A DNA stretch of 64,000 nt, taken from NCBI RefSeq assembly GCF_002980495.1, contig NZ_PVBR01000003.1:327008-391007 (forward strand), read 5' to 3'. Below are positions 45,148-52,938 of this stretch, piece by piece (position 1 is the first letter of the stretch; every line of letters begins with the position of its first letter). The DNA is from Phyllobacterium phragmitis (GTDB taxonomy: Bacteria > Pseudomonadota > Alphaproteobacteria > Rhizobiales > Rhizobiaceae). Under the pieces are notes generated by a model. That model had not been told where the DNA came from and did no database searches. It worked only from the letters and a program-made list of their open reading frames with translations. The position numbers and the translations under genes are program-made.

Positions 45148-45834
45148 ATGATTCCCTGGGAAACGCTCGATACCGCAAACATCCCCGGCGGCAGCGAAAC
45201 GCTGCGGCTGAAGCGACGCGGCGCCGAGTTTTCGATTATGCTGGGCGCCAACGAACTGATGAACAGCAGGCTCAGCGGCTCGGAAGCAGAATTGGCGCGC
45301 CTGACGATCGAGCGCCTTGCGGCATCTCCTTCGCATATCCTGATTGGTGGTCTCGGAATGGGTTTCACGTTGCGCGCCGCCTTGCCGCTTCTGCCGCAGA
45401 CGGCCCGGATCACCGTGGCAGAGCTGGTCCCTGCGGTCGTGGCATGGGCGCGCGGGCCTTTGGCTGAGCTCCATGCCGACAGCCTTATTGATCCGCGCGT
45501 GACGATCGTCGAAAATGACGTTGGCGCGATAATCGGCGAAAGGCGCGCGGCTTGGGACGCGATCCTGCTCGACGTAGACAACGGGCCCGAGGGGCTGAGC
45601 CGCGAGGGCAACGATCCTCTCTATGATGCGCGCGGTTTGCGCGCCGCTTTCTCCGCGCTTACGCCCGGCGGCATTCTGTCGGTCTGGTCGTCTGGCCCCA
45701 ACGCGGCGTTCACACGCTACCTTCGCCAAGCCGGTTTTGCGGTCGAGGAGGTCGGCGTGCGCGCCGGTACCACGCGGCGCGGTGCACGCCACGTCATCTG
45801 GCTTGCGACCCGTCCTTCGAGATCGCAGGCCTGA
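45148..45834 (+). CDS. spermidine synthase-like methyltransferase-fold protein
   Basis: Cytosolic protein of 228 residues with the Rossmann fold of polyamine aminopropyltransferases. The glycine motif HILIGGLGMGFTLRAALPLLP is near residues 63-83, an acidic E in VAELVPAVVAWA near 92, the D-motif WDAILLDVDNGPEGL near 136, and LRAAFSALTPGGILSVWSS near 167. It lacks the N-terminal strand domain of true spermidine synthases, so it may be a SAM-dependent enzyme of other function. The ATG follows the pseudogene stop directly. Confidence 0.82.
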   Translation: MIPWETLDTANIPGGSETLRLKRRGAEFSIMLGANELMNSRLSGSEAELARLTIERLAASPSHILIGGLGMGFTLRAALPLLPQTARITVAELVPAVVAWARGPLAELHADSLIDPRVTIVENDVGAIIGERRAAWDAILLDVDNGPEGLSREGNDPLYDARGLRAAFSALTPGGILSVWSSGPNAAFTRYLRQAGFAVEEVGVRAGTTRRGARHVIWLATRPSRSQA

Positions 45835-45931
45835 CACGCGCTACCTGCTGCTCAGGCTACCTGAAAACACTTTGTCCCAAGAACTGCCGATGCATTGCGA
45901 CACCCAATACTGATGTACCCGCACCTTCTTC

Positions 45932-46813
45932 TCAGCGATCGATTTCGCGCGCTGGGCGGCGACCTGCAAACAGCTCGCCGTGACTGCGGATCAGCTTCGT
46001 CATACGATCGACCACTGTCCGGATCTCCCGCCTGTGGCGATCGTCGTCGTTCATGACGATCCACTGATTGTGCCGCAGCATTTCGATTTCGCCACCCACA
46101 CGCTCCAGCCGGCTATCCTGATCTGCGACGAAACAGGGCAGCACCGCAACCCCCGCCCCGGCAATCACCAGATCCCTCAGCGATCGCGGCCGATTCACCG
46201 TCACCGCTATCCGGCTCGCCTGCTCCTGGTGGGGATACCGCAGATAGGCCGAAATCGCCTGATGCTCCGCGACCGCCAGCCACCGATCAGCAACCGAAGG
46301 GTGGGCGTTGCGCGCTCGATAGGCGGCATAAGCCACCTCGCCGAGCCGCCGGGACGCCAGGTTCTGCTCTTCAGGCACGAATGCGCGGATGCCGATATCA
46401 CTTTCCCGGTGAGCCAGACTTGCCCGTCGCTCGGCGATCAACAGGTCGATGCGGAAATCGTCCCGCTCGTTCCGGATCGCCACAAAGTTTTTCGCCATCC
46501 ACCAGGCCAGCCAGGTTCCGCAGGCGATCCTTACCAGCGCAGTACCGGCACCCTCTTCCCGCCAGTTCCGGATCCGGCGGGCAGCCCCTTCCATTTCCAG
46601 GACCTGGTCAAAGAGCAATGATCCGTCCGCGGTCAACCGATAACCCGTTCGGCTTCGCACGAAGAGCACGCGTCCGATACCGGCCTCGAGTTCAAGCATC
46701 CGCCGTCCGATTGTAGCGGGACTGAGGCCGCTGACAGCGGTCGCGCCAGAAAGGCCGCCATGGCGCGCGACCTGCATGAACAACGCGTAAGTGTCCCAGC
46801 CTATGTTTTTCAT
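45932..46813 (-). CDS. LysR family transcriptional regulator
   Basis: Regulator of 293 residues. The N-terminal helix-turn-helix reads WDTYALFMQVARHGGLSGATAVSGLSPATIGRRMLELEAGIGRVLFVRSRTGYRLTADG. The effector domain is less conserved; it has IACGTWLAWWMAKNFVAIR and the second-half PRSLRDLVIAGAGVAVLPCFVAD. The ATG at 46813 is preferred; a GTG at 46840 would add nine residues. The divergent short frame at 46905 is the only close target. Confidence 0.87.
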   Translation of the reverse strand: MKNIGWDTYALFMQVARHGGLSGATAVSGLSPATIGRRMLELEAGIGRVLFVRSRTGYRLTADGSLLFDQVLEMEGAARRIRNWREEGAGTALVRIACGTWLAWWMAKNFVAIRNERDDFRIDLLIAERRASLAHRESDIGIRAFVPEEQNLASRRLGEVAYAAYRARNAHPSVADRWLAVAEHQAISAYLRYPHQEQASRIAVTVNRPRSLRDLVIAGAGVAVLPCFVADQDSRLERVGGEIEMLRHNQWIVMNDDDRHRREIRTVVDRMTKLIRSHGELFAGRRPAREIDR

Positions 46814-46904
46814 CAATGAAAAACATAGCGCAGTTTTCACCGTTCAAGAAGCGAAAGATTCCCCGTAATTGAGATGATGGCTTTTCATTCACGGAGGTTG
46901 AACC

Positions 46905-47156
46905 ATGTACGAGGTGTTTGCAGCCATCATCGCTTTCTCGAACCTGCCCAAAGATGACAGCCCTCGCAGCCGGCGGCACGCGGAGGACCGGTTTTACGAC
47001 GAACTTGGAACGCCCCTGCCTCTGCCGCTGACGGCGTTCTTTCGAATTCTATCAATCGCGCAAAGCTGGCGGGGCTGGCGCACCGGCCACAGGCGGCTCC
47101 TTCGGATCCGCAAGCCGGCAGTGGAATCGAAGGGTAGGGTAGCCGGCCAAAACTGA
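46905..47156 (+). CDS. small hypothetical protein, possibly a truncated gene
   Basis: A frame of 83 codons with an excellent GGAGGT seven bases before its ATG and divergent from a LysR gene, which suggests that the start is real. The opening MYEVFAAIIAFSNLPKDDSPRSRRHAEDRFYDELGTPLPLPL is not recognised. From about residue 55 the sequence becomes arginine-rich and looks like read-through into decayed DNA. It may be the 5' part of the original target gene of the LysR regulator. Confidence 0.4.
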   Translation: MYEVFAAIIAFSNLPKDDSPRSRRHAEDRFYDELGTPLPLPLTAFFRILSIAQSWRGWRTGHRRLLRIRKPAVESKGRVAGQN

Positions 47157-47187
47157 TCCCGGTCCCGCCGCGGCCATTATCCGGGAA

Positions 47188-47295
47188 CGCAGCGCACCAC
47201 ATTCGTGCCAGCGATGCTCGTCGCCAGTCAGGCTGATCCCTGCTGCGGCAGCCTTCGATGCGGCACTCGGCCAGGGCCTCGGTGGTCGAGCCCGT
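47188..47295 (-). pseudogene. duplicated, internally deleted fragment of phnF
   Basis: Bases 47188-47245 match 48123-48180 at 55 of 58 positions, and 47253-47295 match 48414-48456 at 41 of 43. The second copy lies in and just after the intact phnF gene. In this fragment the 233 bases between the two blocks are replaced by seven. It ends 12 bases before the stop codon of the PIN toxin gene. It is therefore a partial, deleted copy of the phnF 3' end. Confidence 0.8.
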
Positions 47296-47307
47296 TCAGA
47301 AGGTTAC

Positions 47308-47694
47308 TCACAGTCGACGAACAGGCGCTGGATACTGTGCAATGCGTTCGTCGACTGTGAGCAGGGTGATCCCTTCGACGATGGACTGGGCAATGAGTAT
47401 CCGGTCGAACGGGTCCTTGTGGATGGGCGGAAGTCCGTCTACGCCAACGGCATGCAAGCCCGATACATCCAGTTCCTGATAGCCATTGTCGAGCAAACCG
47501 CGCCGCAGGAGACGTGGATCGACGGTAAAGTCTTCGCGGCCCAAACCGCGCTTGATCGCGACCTCCCACAGGCTAGCCGCGCTGAAGATCAGCTCATTGT
47601 CCGGATTCTCAATTTCCGCGAGGGCGGCAGTTGAGAGCCGCTCAGGCTCGCCAGCCGCCCAAAGCAGAAGGTGGGTGTCGAGCAACAGCTTCAT
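47308..47694 (-). CDS. PIN domain ribonuclease toxin (VapC-like)
   Basis: Toxin of a type II toxin-antitoxin pair, 128 residues. Acidic PIN residues are visible: D6 in LLLDTHLLLW, E44 in SAASLWEVAIKRGLG, D94 and D98 in HKDPFDRILIAQS, and the last D in TLLTVDERIAQY. The DTHLLLW and KDPFDR variants put it in the PIN group that pairs with Phd/YefM antitoxins. Its ATG overlaps the antitoxin stop (ATGA). It cleaves RNA when the antitoxin is lost. Confidence 0.9.
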   Translation of the reverse strand: MKLLLDTHLLLWAAGEPERLSTAALAEIENPDNELIFSAASLWEVAIKRGLGREDFTVDPRLLRRGLLDNGYQELDVSGLHAVGVDGLPPIHKDPFDRILIAQSIVEGITLLTVDERIAQYPAPVRRL

Positions 47695-47936
47695 TTGTTG
47701 CCATGGAAGAGTTGATCGATTTCGCTGTCACCCATTCGATCGAAGTCATCTGGCACGGTAAACTGTCCCGCCATGAAGCCAACACGGCGCGCATCCCGCG
47801 GTGAAGGAGCTTCGATGGCGACCACCTTGACCATCGCCTTGCCTGCCTTCGCTATGATGAAAGGCTCGCCCTTGGCTGCCTTTTCGATCAATCGCGACAA
47901 GTGGGTTTTTGCCTCATGAATGTTGACGGTATGCAT
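47691..47936 (-). CDS. Phd/YefM family antitoxin
   Basis: Antitoxin of 81 residues. The N-terminal DNA-binding domain is MHTVNIHEAKTHLSRLIEKAAKGEPFIIAKAGKAMVKVVAI, typical of Phd/YefM; the C-terminal tail (DDFDRMGDSEIDQLFHG) wraps the toxin. It precedes the toxin gene in the usual order. A near-palindrome 16 bases upstream is a likely operator for the complex. Confidence 0.9.
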   Translation of the reverse strand: MHTVNIHEAKTHLSRLIEKAAKGEPFIIAKAGKAMVKVVAIEAPSPRDARRVGFMAGQFTVPDDFDRMGDSEIDQLFHGNK

Positions 47937-47951
47937 GGATTTTCTTCCTAG

Positions 47952-47970
47952 CTTAGTCCAATAGACTTAG
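47952..47970. promoter_or_regulatory. candidate operator of the toxin-antitoxin operon
   Basis: CTTAGTCCAATAGACTTAG forms an imperfect inverted repeat: CTTAGTC and GACTTAG with one mismatched pair and a five-base spacer. It sits upstream of the antitoxin start, in an A+T-rich stretch, where Phd-type antitoxins bind for autoregulation. Confidence 0.45.
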
Positions 47971-48162
47971 TTTATTTGGTGCATATTTTCAAGCCGGGCT
48001 GCGCCTTTGCAGTGAAAGAGGGTAGCTCGGTTGAAATCGCCGACGGCCGAACACCGAAAAGCTTCGCATGTCGAGACGGTTCTGCGACACCTGCCAACAG
48101 AAAAGCCGGTCACGCCAGGAAGCGCAGCGCACCACATTCGTGCCAGCGACGCTCGTCACCAG

Positions 48163-48984
48163 TCAGGCTGGTCCCTGCTGACGCGCCAGCCCGTCCTGAT
48201 GATCCTGTGATGCGACGGCACGAGAGCTCTCTATGACAAGCTCGACCCGGTCGGCCGCAAACCGCGTCATTGAATACTGGATCGGTGCGCCGCCAAGGTC
48301 CGTGTTCAGGGCATGCGTGATGATGACGATGGCGCCGGGCGCGAGTTTGAGTTCGCGTGTGTCCGCTTCGTCCGCGTGGCGTGCTTCCACGCGCGTCGAC
48401 GCACGGCGGTAATCTTCGATGCCGCACTCGGCCAGGGCCTCGGTGATCGAGCCCGTCCTGGCGTAGGCTTCCGGAATCGTCGCAAATCGTCCGGCGCCGA
48501 ACCATGACGTCGACCGGGAGACCGGCACGCCGTCCGCCTTCCCCAGATTCTCGACGCGGATCAGCATCTCGCCAGGCTGAAGTCCGAGTGCCGAGGCGAT
48601 CGGTTCGCTTGCCGGCTCGTTTGTGTGGCTGGTCATTTCGCTCCGGGTCTCGCGCGCTTGTCCACCGATACCGGCTGAAAAGCGTGTACGCTCGCCGATG
48701 GGATAGACGAGCCGCTTCTGGCGCCTGACATAGGTACCGCGCCCCTGTTCCGATTGCAGTACGCCTTCATGGGCAAGCGCCGAGATGGCGACCCGCACCG
48801 TGTGGCGATTGACGCCGAAGCGTTCCGCAAGCTGGCTTTCCGGTGGCAGACGGCCGTTCTCGTCCGCCAGCCCACCCGCGATGCCCTGACGGATACCGTC
48901 CGCGATCTGCCGCCACAGCGCCACGCCCACCCCCCGCTGCAACCCCGCCTTTTTCACTATTCGACCCTTTCGTGCTGCTGTCAT
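48163..48984 (-). CDS. phnF: phosphonate metabolism regulator PhnF (GntR/HutC, UTRA)
   Basis: Repressor of 273 residues. Winged-helix domain: VALWRQIADGIRQGIAGGLADENGRLPPESQLAERFGVNRHTVRVAISALAHEGVLQSEQGRGTYV; C-terminal UTRA domain with the E-x-A-x-A-x-E-A-like RVEARHADEADTRELKLAPGAIVIITHALNTDLGGAPIQYSMTRFAADRVELVIE. It is divergent from the phnG-N operon. A near-consensus Pho box covers its start codon and a GTCTAGAT site lies before phnG, so both PhoB and PhnF should act on this intergenic region. Confidence 0.92.
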   Translation of the reverse strand: MTAARKGRIVKKAGLQRGVGVALWRQIADGIRQGIAGGLADENGRLPPESQLAERFGVNRHTVRVAISALAHEGVLQSEQGRGTYVRRQKRLVYPIGERTRFSAGIGGQARETRSEMTSHTNEPASEPIASALGLQPGEMLIRVENLGKADGVPVSRSTSWFGAGRFATIPEAYARTGSITEALAECGIEDYRRASTRVEARHADEADTRELKLAPGAIVIITHALNTDLGGAPIQYSMTRFAADRVELVIESSRAVASQDHQDGLARQQGPA

Positions 48985-48995
48985 TTGCCCGTCAT
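48978..48995 (+). promoter_or_regulatory. Pho box (PhoB binding site)
   Basis: CTGTCAT-TTGC-CCGTCAT, two heptamers spaced by four bases. The first equals the rhizobial consensus CTGTCAT and the second differs at one position. It overlaps the phnF start codon (48982-48984) and points towards phnG, 65 bases away. This fits phosphate-starvation induction of the phn operon. Confidence 0.7.
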
Positions 48996-49030
48996 CGAGA
49001 CGCGTTATGTATGGATTAACTTATCCACTT

Positions 49031-49038
49031 GTCTAGAT
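49031..49038. promoter_or_regulatory. candidate PhnF (GntR/HutC-type) operator
   Basis: GTCTAGAT matches seven of eight positions of the HutC subfamily consensus GTMTAKAC and contains the palindrome TCTAGA. It lies 23 bases before the phnG start, placed to block the operon promoter. Confidence 0.45.
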
Positions 49039-49060
49039 CAATATACAATTTGGAAATGCG

Positions 49061-49525
49061 ATGGATATCGAAACAGAAATTGCTGCCAGACGGAGCCGGA
49101 TGTCCGTTCTGGCACGTTGCAAGACCAGTCGGCTGCAGGGGCTTTGGGCGAAGCTCGGGCTCGATCCCGCCTACAAGCTTCTGCGTGGACCGGAATACGG
49201 CCTTGTGATGTTGCGGGGCCGAACGGGCGGGACCGGAGAGGCCTTCAACATCGGCGAAGCGACCATCACACGCGTCAGTGTGAAGCTGGACGACGGTTCC
49301 GTCGGCCATGCCATGGCGCTTGGGCGGGACCACGCAAAGGTGCGCCTTTCCGCCATTGTCGATGCGCTCTGCCACGACATCGAGACGGCCGCCCTGATCG
49401 ATGCCGAAATAATTGCGCCAATACGGAGCGAGCTCGATGGCGAAGATGAAAAGCGCCGGCAGCAAACGGCGGCCACCCGGGTCGATTTCTTCACCATGGT
49501 GCGCGGAGAAGATGATGCAGACTGA
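49061..49525 (+). CDS. phnG: phosphonate C-P lyase subunit PhnG
   Basis: Core subunit of the carbon-phosphorus lyase complex (PhnGHIJ), 154 residues. Family marks are RSRMSVLARCKTSRLQGLWAKLG near residues 12-34, LRGPEYGLVMLRGRTGGTGEAFNIGEATITRVSVKL and GHAMALGRDHAKVRLSAIVDAL. PhnG with PhnH, PhnI and PhnL forms the ribose-triphosphate phosphonate synthase step. It overlaps phnH by 14 bases. Confidence 0.95.
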   Translation: MDIETEIAARRSRMSVLARCKTSRLQGLWAKLGLDPAYKLLRGPEYGLVMLRGRTGGTGEAFNIGEATITRVSVKLDDGSVGHAMALGRDHAKVRLSAIVDALCHDIETAALIDAEIIAPIRSELDGEDEKRRQQTAATRVDFFTMVRGEDDAD

Positions 49526-50126
49526 GGCAAACACACTCGACGGCGGCTTCGCTCAGCCGGTTTTCGACGCGCAGGCGACCTTCCGCGCGATCATGGATGC
49601 GATGGCGCGCCCGGCAACGATCACGCCGGTATTCCCGCGCGCAGTCCCGCCTGCCCCTCTTCAGCCCCTGACTGGAGCGGTCGCCTGCACCCTGATCGAT
49701 GCCGATACGCCGGTCTGGCTCGATCCGGCGCTGGGCGGCAGTGAAGCCTTACGGGCGTGGCTGGCCTTTCATACCAACGCGCGCTTTGCGGATGCGCCGG
49801 CTGGCACTGCCTTTGCGCTCGTCGCCAACCCGGCTGCAATGCCGCCGCTCGACCATTTTGCGCAGGGAACCCAGGAATATCCGGACCGCTCGGCAACGCT
49901 CGTCCTGCAGATCGAGAGCTTCGAGGGTGGTGTGCCGCTCACCTTCCACGGCCCCGGCATCGAGGGAACGGCATCGATAGCGCCATTTGGTCTGCCATCC
50001 GATTTTGCCGACCAGTGGAATGAGAATATCAGCCGTTTTCCACGCGGCGTCGACCTGATCCTGATCGCTGGCGAGGCGATCGCATGCCTGCCGCGCTCGG
50101 CGCGCCTTGTCGAGGGGGAGGATTAA
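49512..50126 (+). CDS. phnH: phosphonate C-P lyase subunit PhnH
   Basis: Core C-P lyase subunit of 204 residues. Family pattern: DGGFAQPVFDAQATFRAIMDAMARPATITPV, LDPALGGSEALRAWLAFHTNARF and HFAQGTQEYPDRSATLVLQIESF, ending in PRGVDLILIAGEAIACLPRSARL. The ATG ATG start at 49512 has GGAGAAG upstream and lies within the last codons of phnG; the longer in-frame start was rejected. Three bases separate it from phnI. Confidence 0.95.
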   Translation: MMQTEANTLDGGFAQPVFDAQATFRAIMDAMARPATITPVFPRAVPPAPLQPLTGAVACTLIDADTPVWLDPALGGSEALRAWLAFHTNARFADAPAGTAFALVANPAAMPPLDHFAQGTQEYPDRSATLVLQIESFEGGVPLTFHGPGIEGTASIAPFGLPSDFADQWNENISRFPRGVDLILIAGEAIACLPRSARLVEGED

Positions 50127-50129
50127 GCC

Positions 50130-51233
50130 ATGTATGTTGCAGTCAAGGGTGGCGAAGCGGCCATCGACAACGCACACCGCCTGCTTGCCGACCGCCGCCG
50201 CGGCAACCGTTCGGTGCCTGCGCTGACGCTCGACCAGATTGCCGAACAGCTGGCCCTCGGCGTCGACCGGGTGATGAGCGAAGGCTCGCTTTATGACCGC
50301 CGGCTTGCAGCACTCGCCATCAAGCAGGCGCGCGGCGACGTGATCGAGGCGATCTTTCTGGTGCGGGCCTATCGCACCACTTTGCCGCGCTTCGGCTTCG
50401 CCGAGCCGGTCGACACCGGAGCCATGCGGGTCGAGCGCCGCGTATCCGCCTGCTACAAGGATCTGCCCGGCGGCCAGTTGCTCGGGCCGACCTTCGACTA
50501 TACGCATCGGCTGCTTGATGAGGAGCTCGAAGGCGACCCCGAAATCGTATCAGGCGAGACGCGTGAAAGCGCGGCCGAACCGATTGCGCGGATCGCGGAT
50601 ATTCTCGGCGGCGAAGGCCTGATCGAAGAGGATTCCGGCAGGGATGGCGAGCCTGGCGACATCAACCAGAGGCCCCTGGAATTTCCCCTGTCCCGTGCCA
50701 TGCGCCTGCAAAGCCTCGCACGCGGCGACGAAGGCTTTCTGCTTGCGCTCGGCTATTCGACGCAACGCGGCTACGCCCGTTCCCACCCCTTTGCCGGCGA
50801 GATCCGTATCGGCGAGATCGAGGTCGAGGTCTATATGCCCGAGCTCGGCTTTGCCGTGCCGGTTGGCCGCGTGCAGCTCACCGAATGCCAGATGGTCAAC
50901 CAGTTCCAGGGTTCGGCCAAGGTGCCGCCGCAGTTCACCCGCGGCTATGGCCTCGTCTTCGGACAATCGGAACGCAAGGCGATGGCGATGGCGCTGTGCG
51001 ACCGCGCCTTGCGCGCCGAGGAGTTCGGCGAGGACATCGTCGCGCCGGCGCAGGACCAGGAGTTTGTGATCTCCCATTGCGACAACGTGCAGGCGACCGG
51101 CTTCGTCGAACATCTGAAGCTGCCGCATTACGTCGACTTTCAGGCCGAACTCGGCCTCGTGCGCACCATGCGCGCGCAATTCGAGCAGGCACAAGCTGAA
51201 AGCGCCAAGGAAAACAAGGAGGCGGCTGAATGA
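50130..51233 (+). CDS. phnI: phosphonate C-P lyase subunit PhnI
   Basis: Core C-P lyase subunit of 367 residues; in the isolated system it acts as a nucleosidase and, with G, H and L, couples phosphonate to ribose triphosphate. Family marks: MYVAVKGGEAAIDNAHRLLADRRRG, YDRRLAALAIKQARGDVIEAIFLVRAYRTTLPRFG, RRVSACYKDLPGGQLLGPTFDYTHRLLD and QDQEFVISHCDNVQATGFVEHLKLPHYVDFQAELGL. Its stop overlaps the phnJ start (ATGA). Confidence 0.96.
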   Translation: MYVAVKGGEAAIDNAHRLLADRRRGNRSVPALTLDQIAEQLALGVDRVMSEGSLYDRRLAALAIKQARGDVIEAIFLVRAYRTTLPRFGFAEPVDTGAMRVERRVSACYKDLPGGQLLGPTFDYTHRLLDEELEGDPEIVSGETRESAAEPIARIADILGGEGLIEEDSGRDGEPGDINQRPLEFPLSRAMRLQSLARGDEGFLLALGYSTQRGYARSHPFAGEIRIGEIEVEVYMPELGFAVPVGRVQLTECQMVNQFQGSAKVPPQFTRGYGLVFGQSERKAMAMALCDRALRAEEFGEDIVAPAQDQEFVISHCDNVQATGFVEHLKLPHYVDFQAELGLVRTMRAQFEQAQAESAKENKEAAE

Positions 51234-52111
51234 CCGCGCATGCACGGACTTCAAGCTACAATTTCGCTTATCTCGACGAACAAACCAAGCGGATGATCCG
51301 GCGCGCCATCCTGAAGGCCATCGCCATTCCCGGCTATCAGGTGCCCTTTGCCAGCCGCGAGATGCCGATGCCTTATGGCTGGGGGACGGGCGGCGTTCAG
51401 GTCACCGCAGCGATCCTCGGGCCAAAGGACGTGCTGAAGGTCATCGACCAGGGCGCCGATGACACGACCAACGCCGTCTCGATCCGCAAATTCTTCCAAA
51501 GGGTCGCAGGCGTCGAGACGACCACTCGGACAGCGGATGCCACCATCATCCAGACGCGCCACCGCATTCCCGAGGCGCCGCTGAAGCAAGGCCAGGTGCT
51601 GGTCTATCAGGTGCCAATCCCCGAGCCGCTGCGCTTCCTCGAGCCACGCGAGACCGAAACGCGCAAGATGCATGCGCTCGAGGAATATGGCCTGATGCAT
51701 GTGAAGCTCTACGAAGACATCGCGCGCAACGGCCATATCGCCACCACCTACGCCTATCCGGTGAAGGTCGAAGGCCGCTACGTGATGGACCCTTCCCCCA
51801 CGCCGAAGTTCGACAATCCCAAGATGCATATGTCGGAAGCGCTGCAGCTCTTCGGCGCTGGCCGCGAGAAGCGCATCTACGCCCTGCCGCCCCATACCGA
51901 GGTGGTCAGCCTCGATTTCGAGGATCATCCCTTCGAAGTGCAGCGCTTCGACAAGCCGTGCGCTTTGTGCGGGGCCGAGCGGGTCTATCTCGATGAGGTC
52001 GTTCTGGATGACCGCGGCGGAAACATGTTCGTGTGCTCCGACACCGATCATTGCGAGAGCCGGCGTGCCGAAGGCCTGCGCGGCGCGCTTTCAGGCGAGG
52101 TCGCGCCATGA
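51230..52111 (+). CDS. phnJ: alpha-D-ribose 1-methylphosphonate 5-phosphate C-P lyase PhnJ
   Basis: Radical-SAM enzyme of 293 residues that cleaves the C-P bond. The cysteines follow the PhnJ spacing C-x2-C-x21-C-x5-C: C244, C247 and C269 would hold the [4Fe-4S] cluster and C275 the catalytic thiyl radical; glycine 35 in IPGYQVP corresponds to the glycyl-radical residue Gly32 of E. coli. The opening SSYNFAYLDEQTKRMIRRAILKAIAIPGYQVPF is strongly conserved. Active site intact. Confidence 0.97.
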   Translation: MTAHARTSSYNFAYLDEQTKRMIRRAILKAIAIPGYQVPFASREMPMPYGWGTGGVQVTAAILGPKDVLKVIDQGADDTTNAVSIRKFFQRVAGVETTTRTADATIIQTRHRIPEAPLKQGQVLVYQVPIPEPLRFLEPRETETRKMHALEEYGLMHVKLYEDIARNGHIATTYAYPVKVEGRYVMDPSPTPKFDNPKMHMSEALQLFGAGREKRIYALPPHTEVVSLDFEDHPFEVQRFDKPCALCGAERVYLDEVVLDDRGGNMFVCSDTDHCESRRAEGLRGALSGEVAP

Positions 52112-52926
52112 CCGTCGCCGCTGCCAAGATCGAAACCCTGGACCGGGAAAGCGCGGCGCTGCCGCTGTTGTCGGTCCGCTCGGTAACCAGGACCTATGGC
52201 GCTCGCATCGGCTGCGCCGATGTCAGCTTCGACATATGGCCAGGCGAGGTACTTGCGGTGGTCGGCGAATCCGGTTCCGGCAAGACGACGCTTTTGAACT
52301 GCATCTCGACGCGCCTCGAACCGACATCCGGCACGATCTCCTACCGCATGCGCGACGGCGAAATGCGCGATCTCTATCAGTTGGAAGAAGCCGAGAGACG
52401 CGTCCTGCTCCGCACCGACTGGGGGTTCGTCCATCAGAATCCGGCGGACGGACTGCGCATGACCGTGTCTGCGGGCGCCAATGTGGGCGAGCGACTGATG
52501 GCCGTCGGCCAGCGCCATTACGGAAGGCTGCGCTCGACCGCGACCGACTGGCTCGGCCGTGTCGAGATCGACACTGAGCGCATCGACGACCAGCCGCGCG
52601 CCTTCTCCGGCGGCATGCGCCAGCGCCTTCAGATCGCCCGCAATCTCGTCACCGCGCCGCGGCTTGTCTTCATGGACGAACCGACAGGCGGCCTCGACGT
52701 CTCGGTCCAGGCAAGACTGCTGGACCTGTTGCGCGGACTGGTCAACGACCTCGGCCTCGCCGTCATCATCGTGACGCATGATCTCGCCGTGGCGCGTCTC
52801 CTGTCGCACCGCATGCTGGTGATGAAGGATGGCCGCGTGGTGGAGCATGGGTTGACCGATCGCCTGCTCGACGATCCGCAGGCACCCTACACCCAACTCC
52901 TCGTCTCTTCCATCCTGCAGGTCTGA
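52108..52926 (+). CDS. phnK: phosphonate C-P lyase system ATP-binding protein PhnK
   Basis: ABC-type ATPase of 272 residues that binds the PhnGHIJ core. Walker A GESGSGKTT is near residue 53, signature SGGMRQRLQIARNL near 170 and Walker B LVFMDEPTGGLD near 190. GESGSGKTTLLNCISTRLEPTSG and the HQNPADGLRMTVSAGANVGERLMA stretch mark PhnK rather than a peptide importer ATPase. Start overlaps phnJ (ATGA). Confidence 0.95.
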   Translation: MTVAAAKIETLDRESAALPLLSVRSVTRTYGARIGCADVSFDIWPGEVLAVVGESGSGKTTLLNCISTRLEPTSGTISYRMRDGEMRDLYQLEEAERRVLLRTDWGFVHQNPADGLRMTVSAGANVGERLMAVGQRHYGRLRSTATDWLGRVEIDTERIDDQPRAFSGGMRQRLQIARNLVTAPRLVFMDEPTGGLDVSVQARLLDLLRGLVNDLGLAVIIVTHDLAVARLLSHRMLVMKDGRVVEHGLTDRLLDDPQAPYTQLLVSSILQV

Positions 52927-52938
52927 GGTCACACCGCC

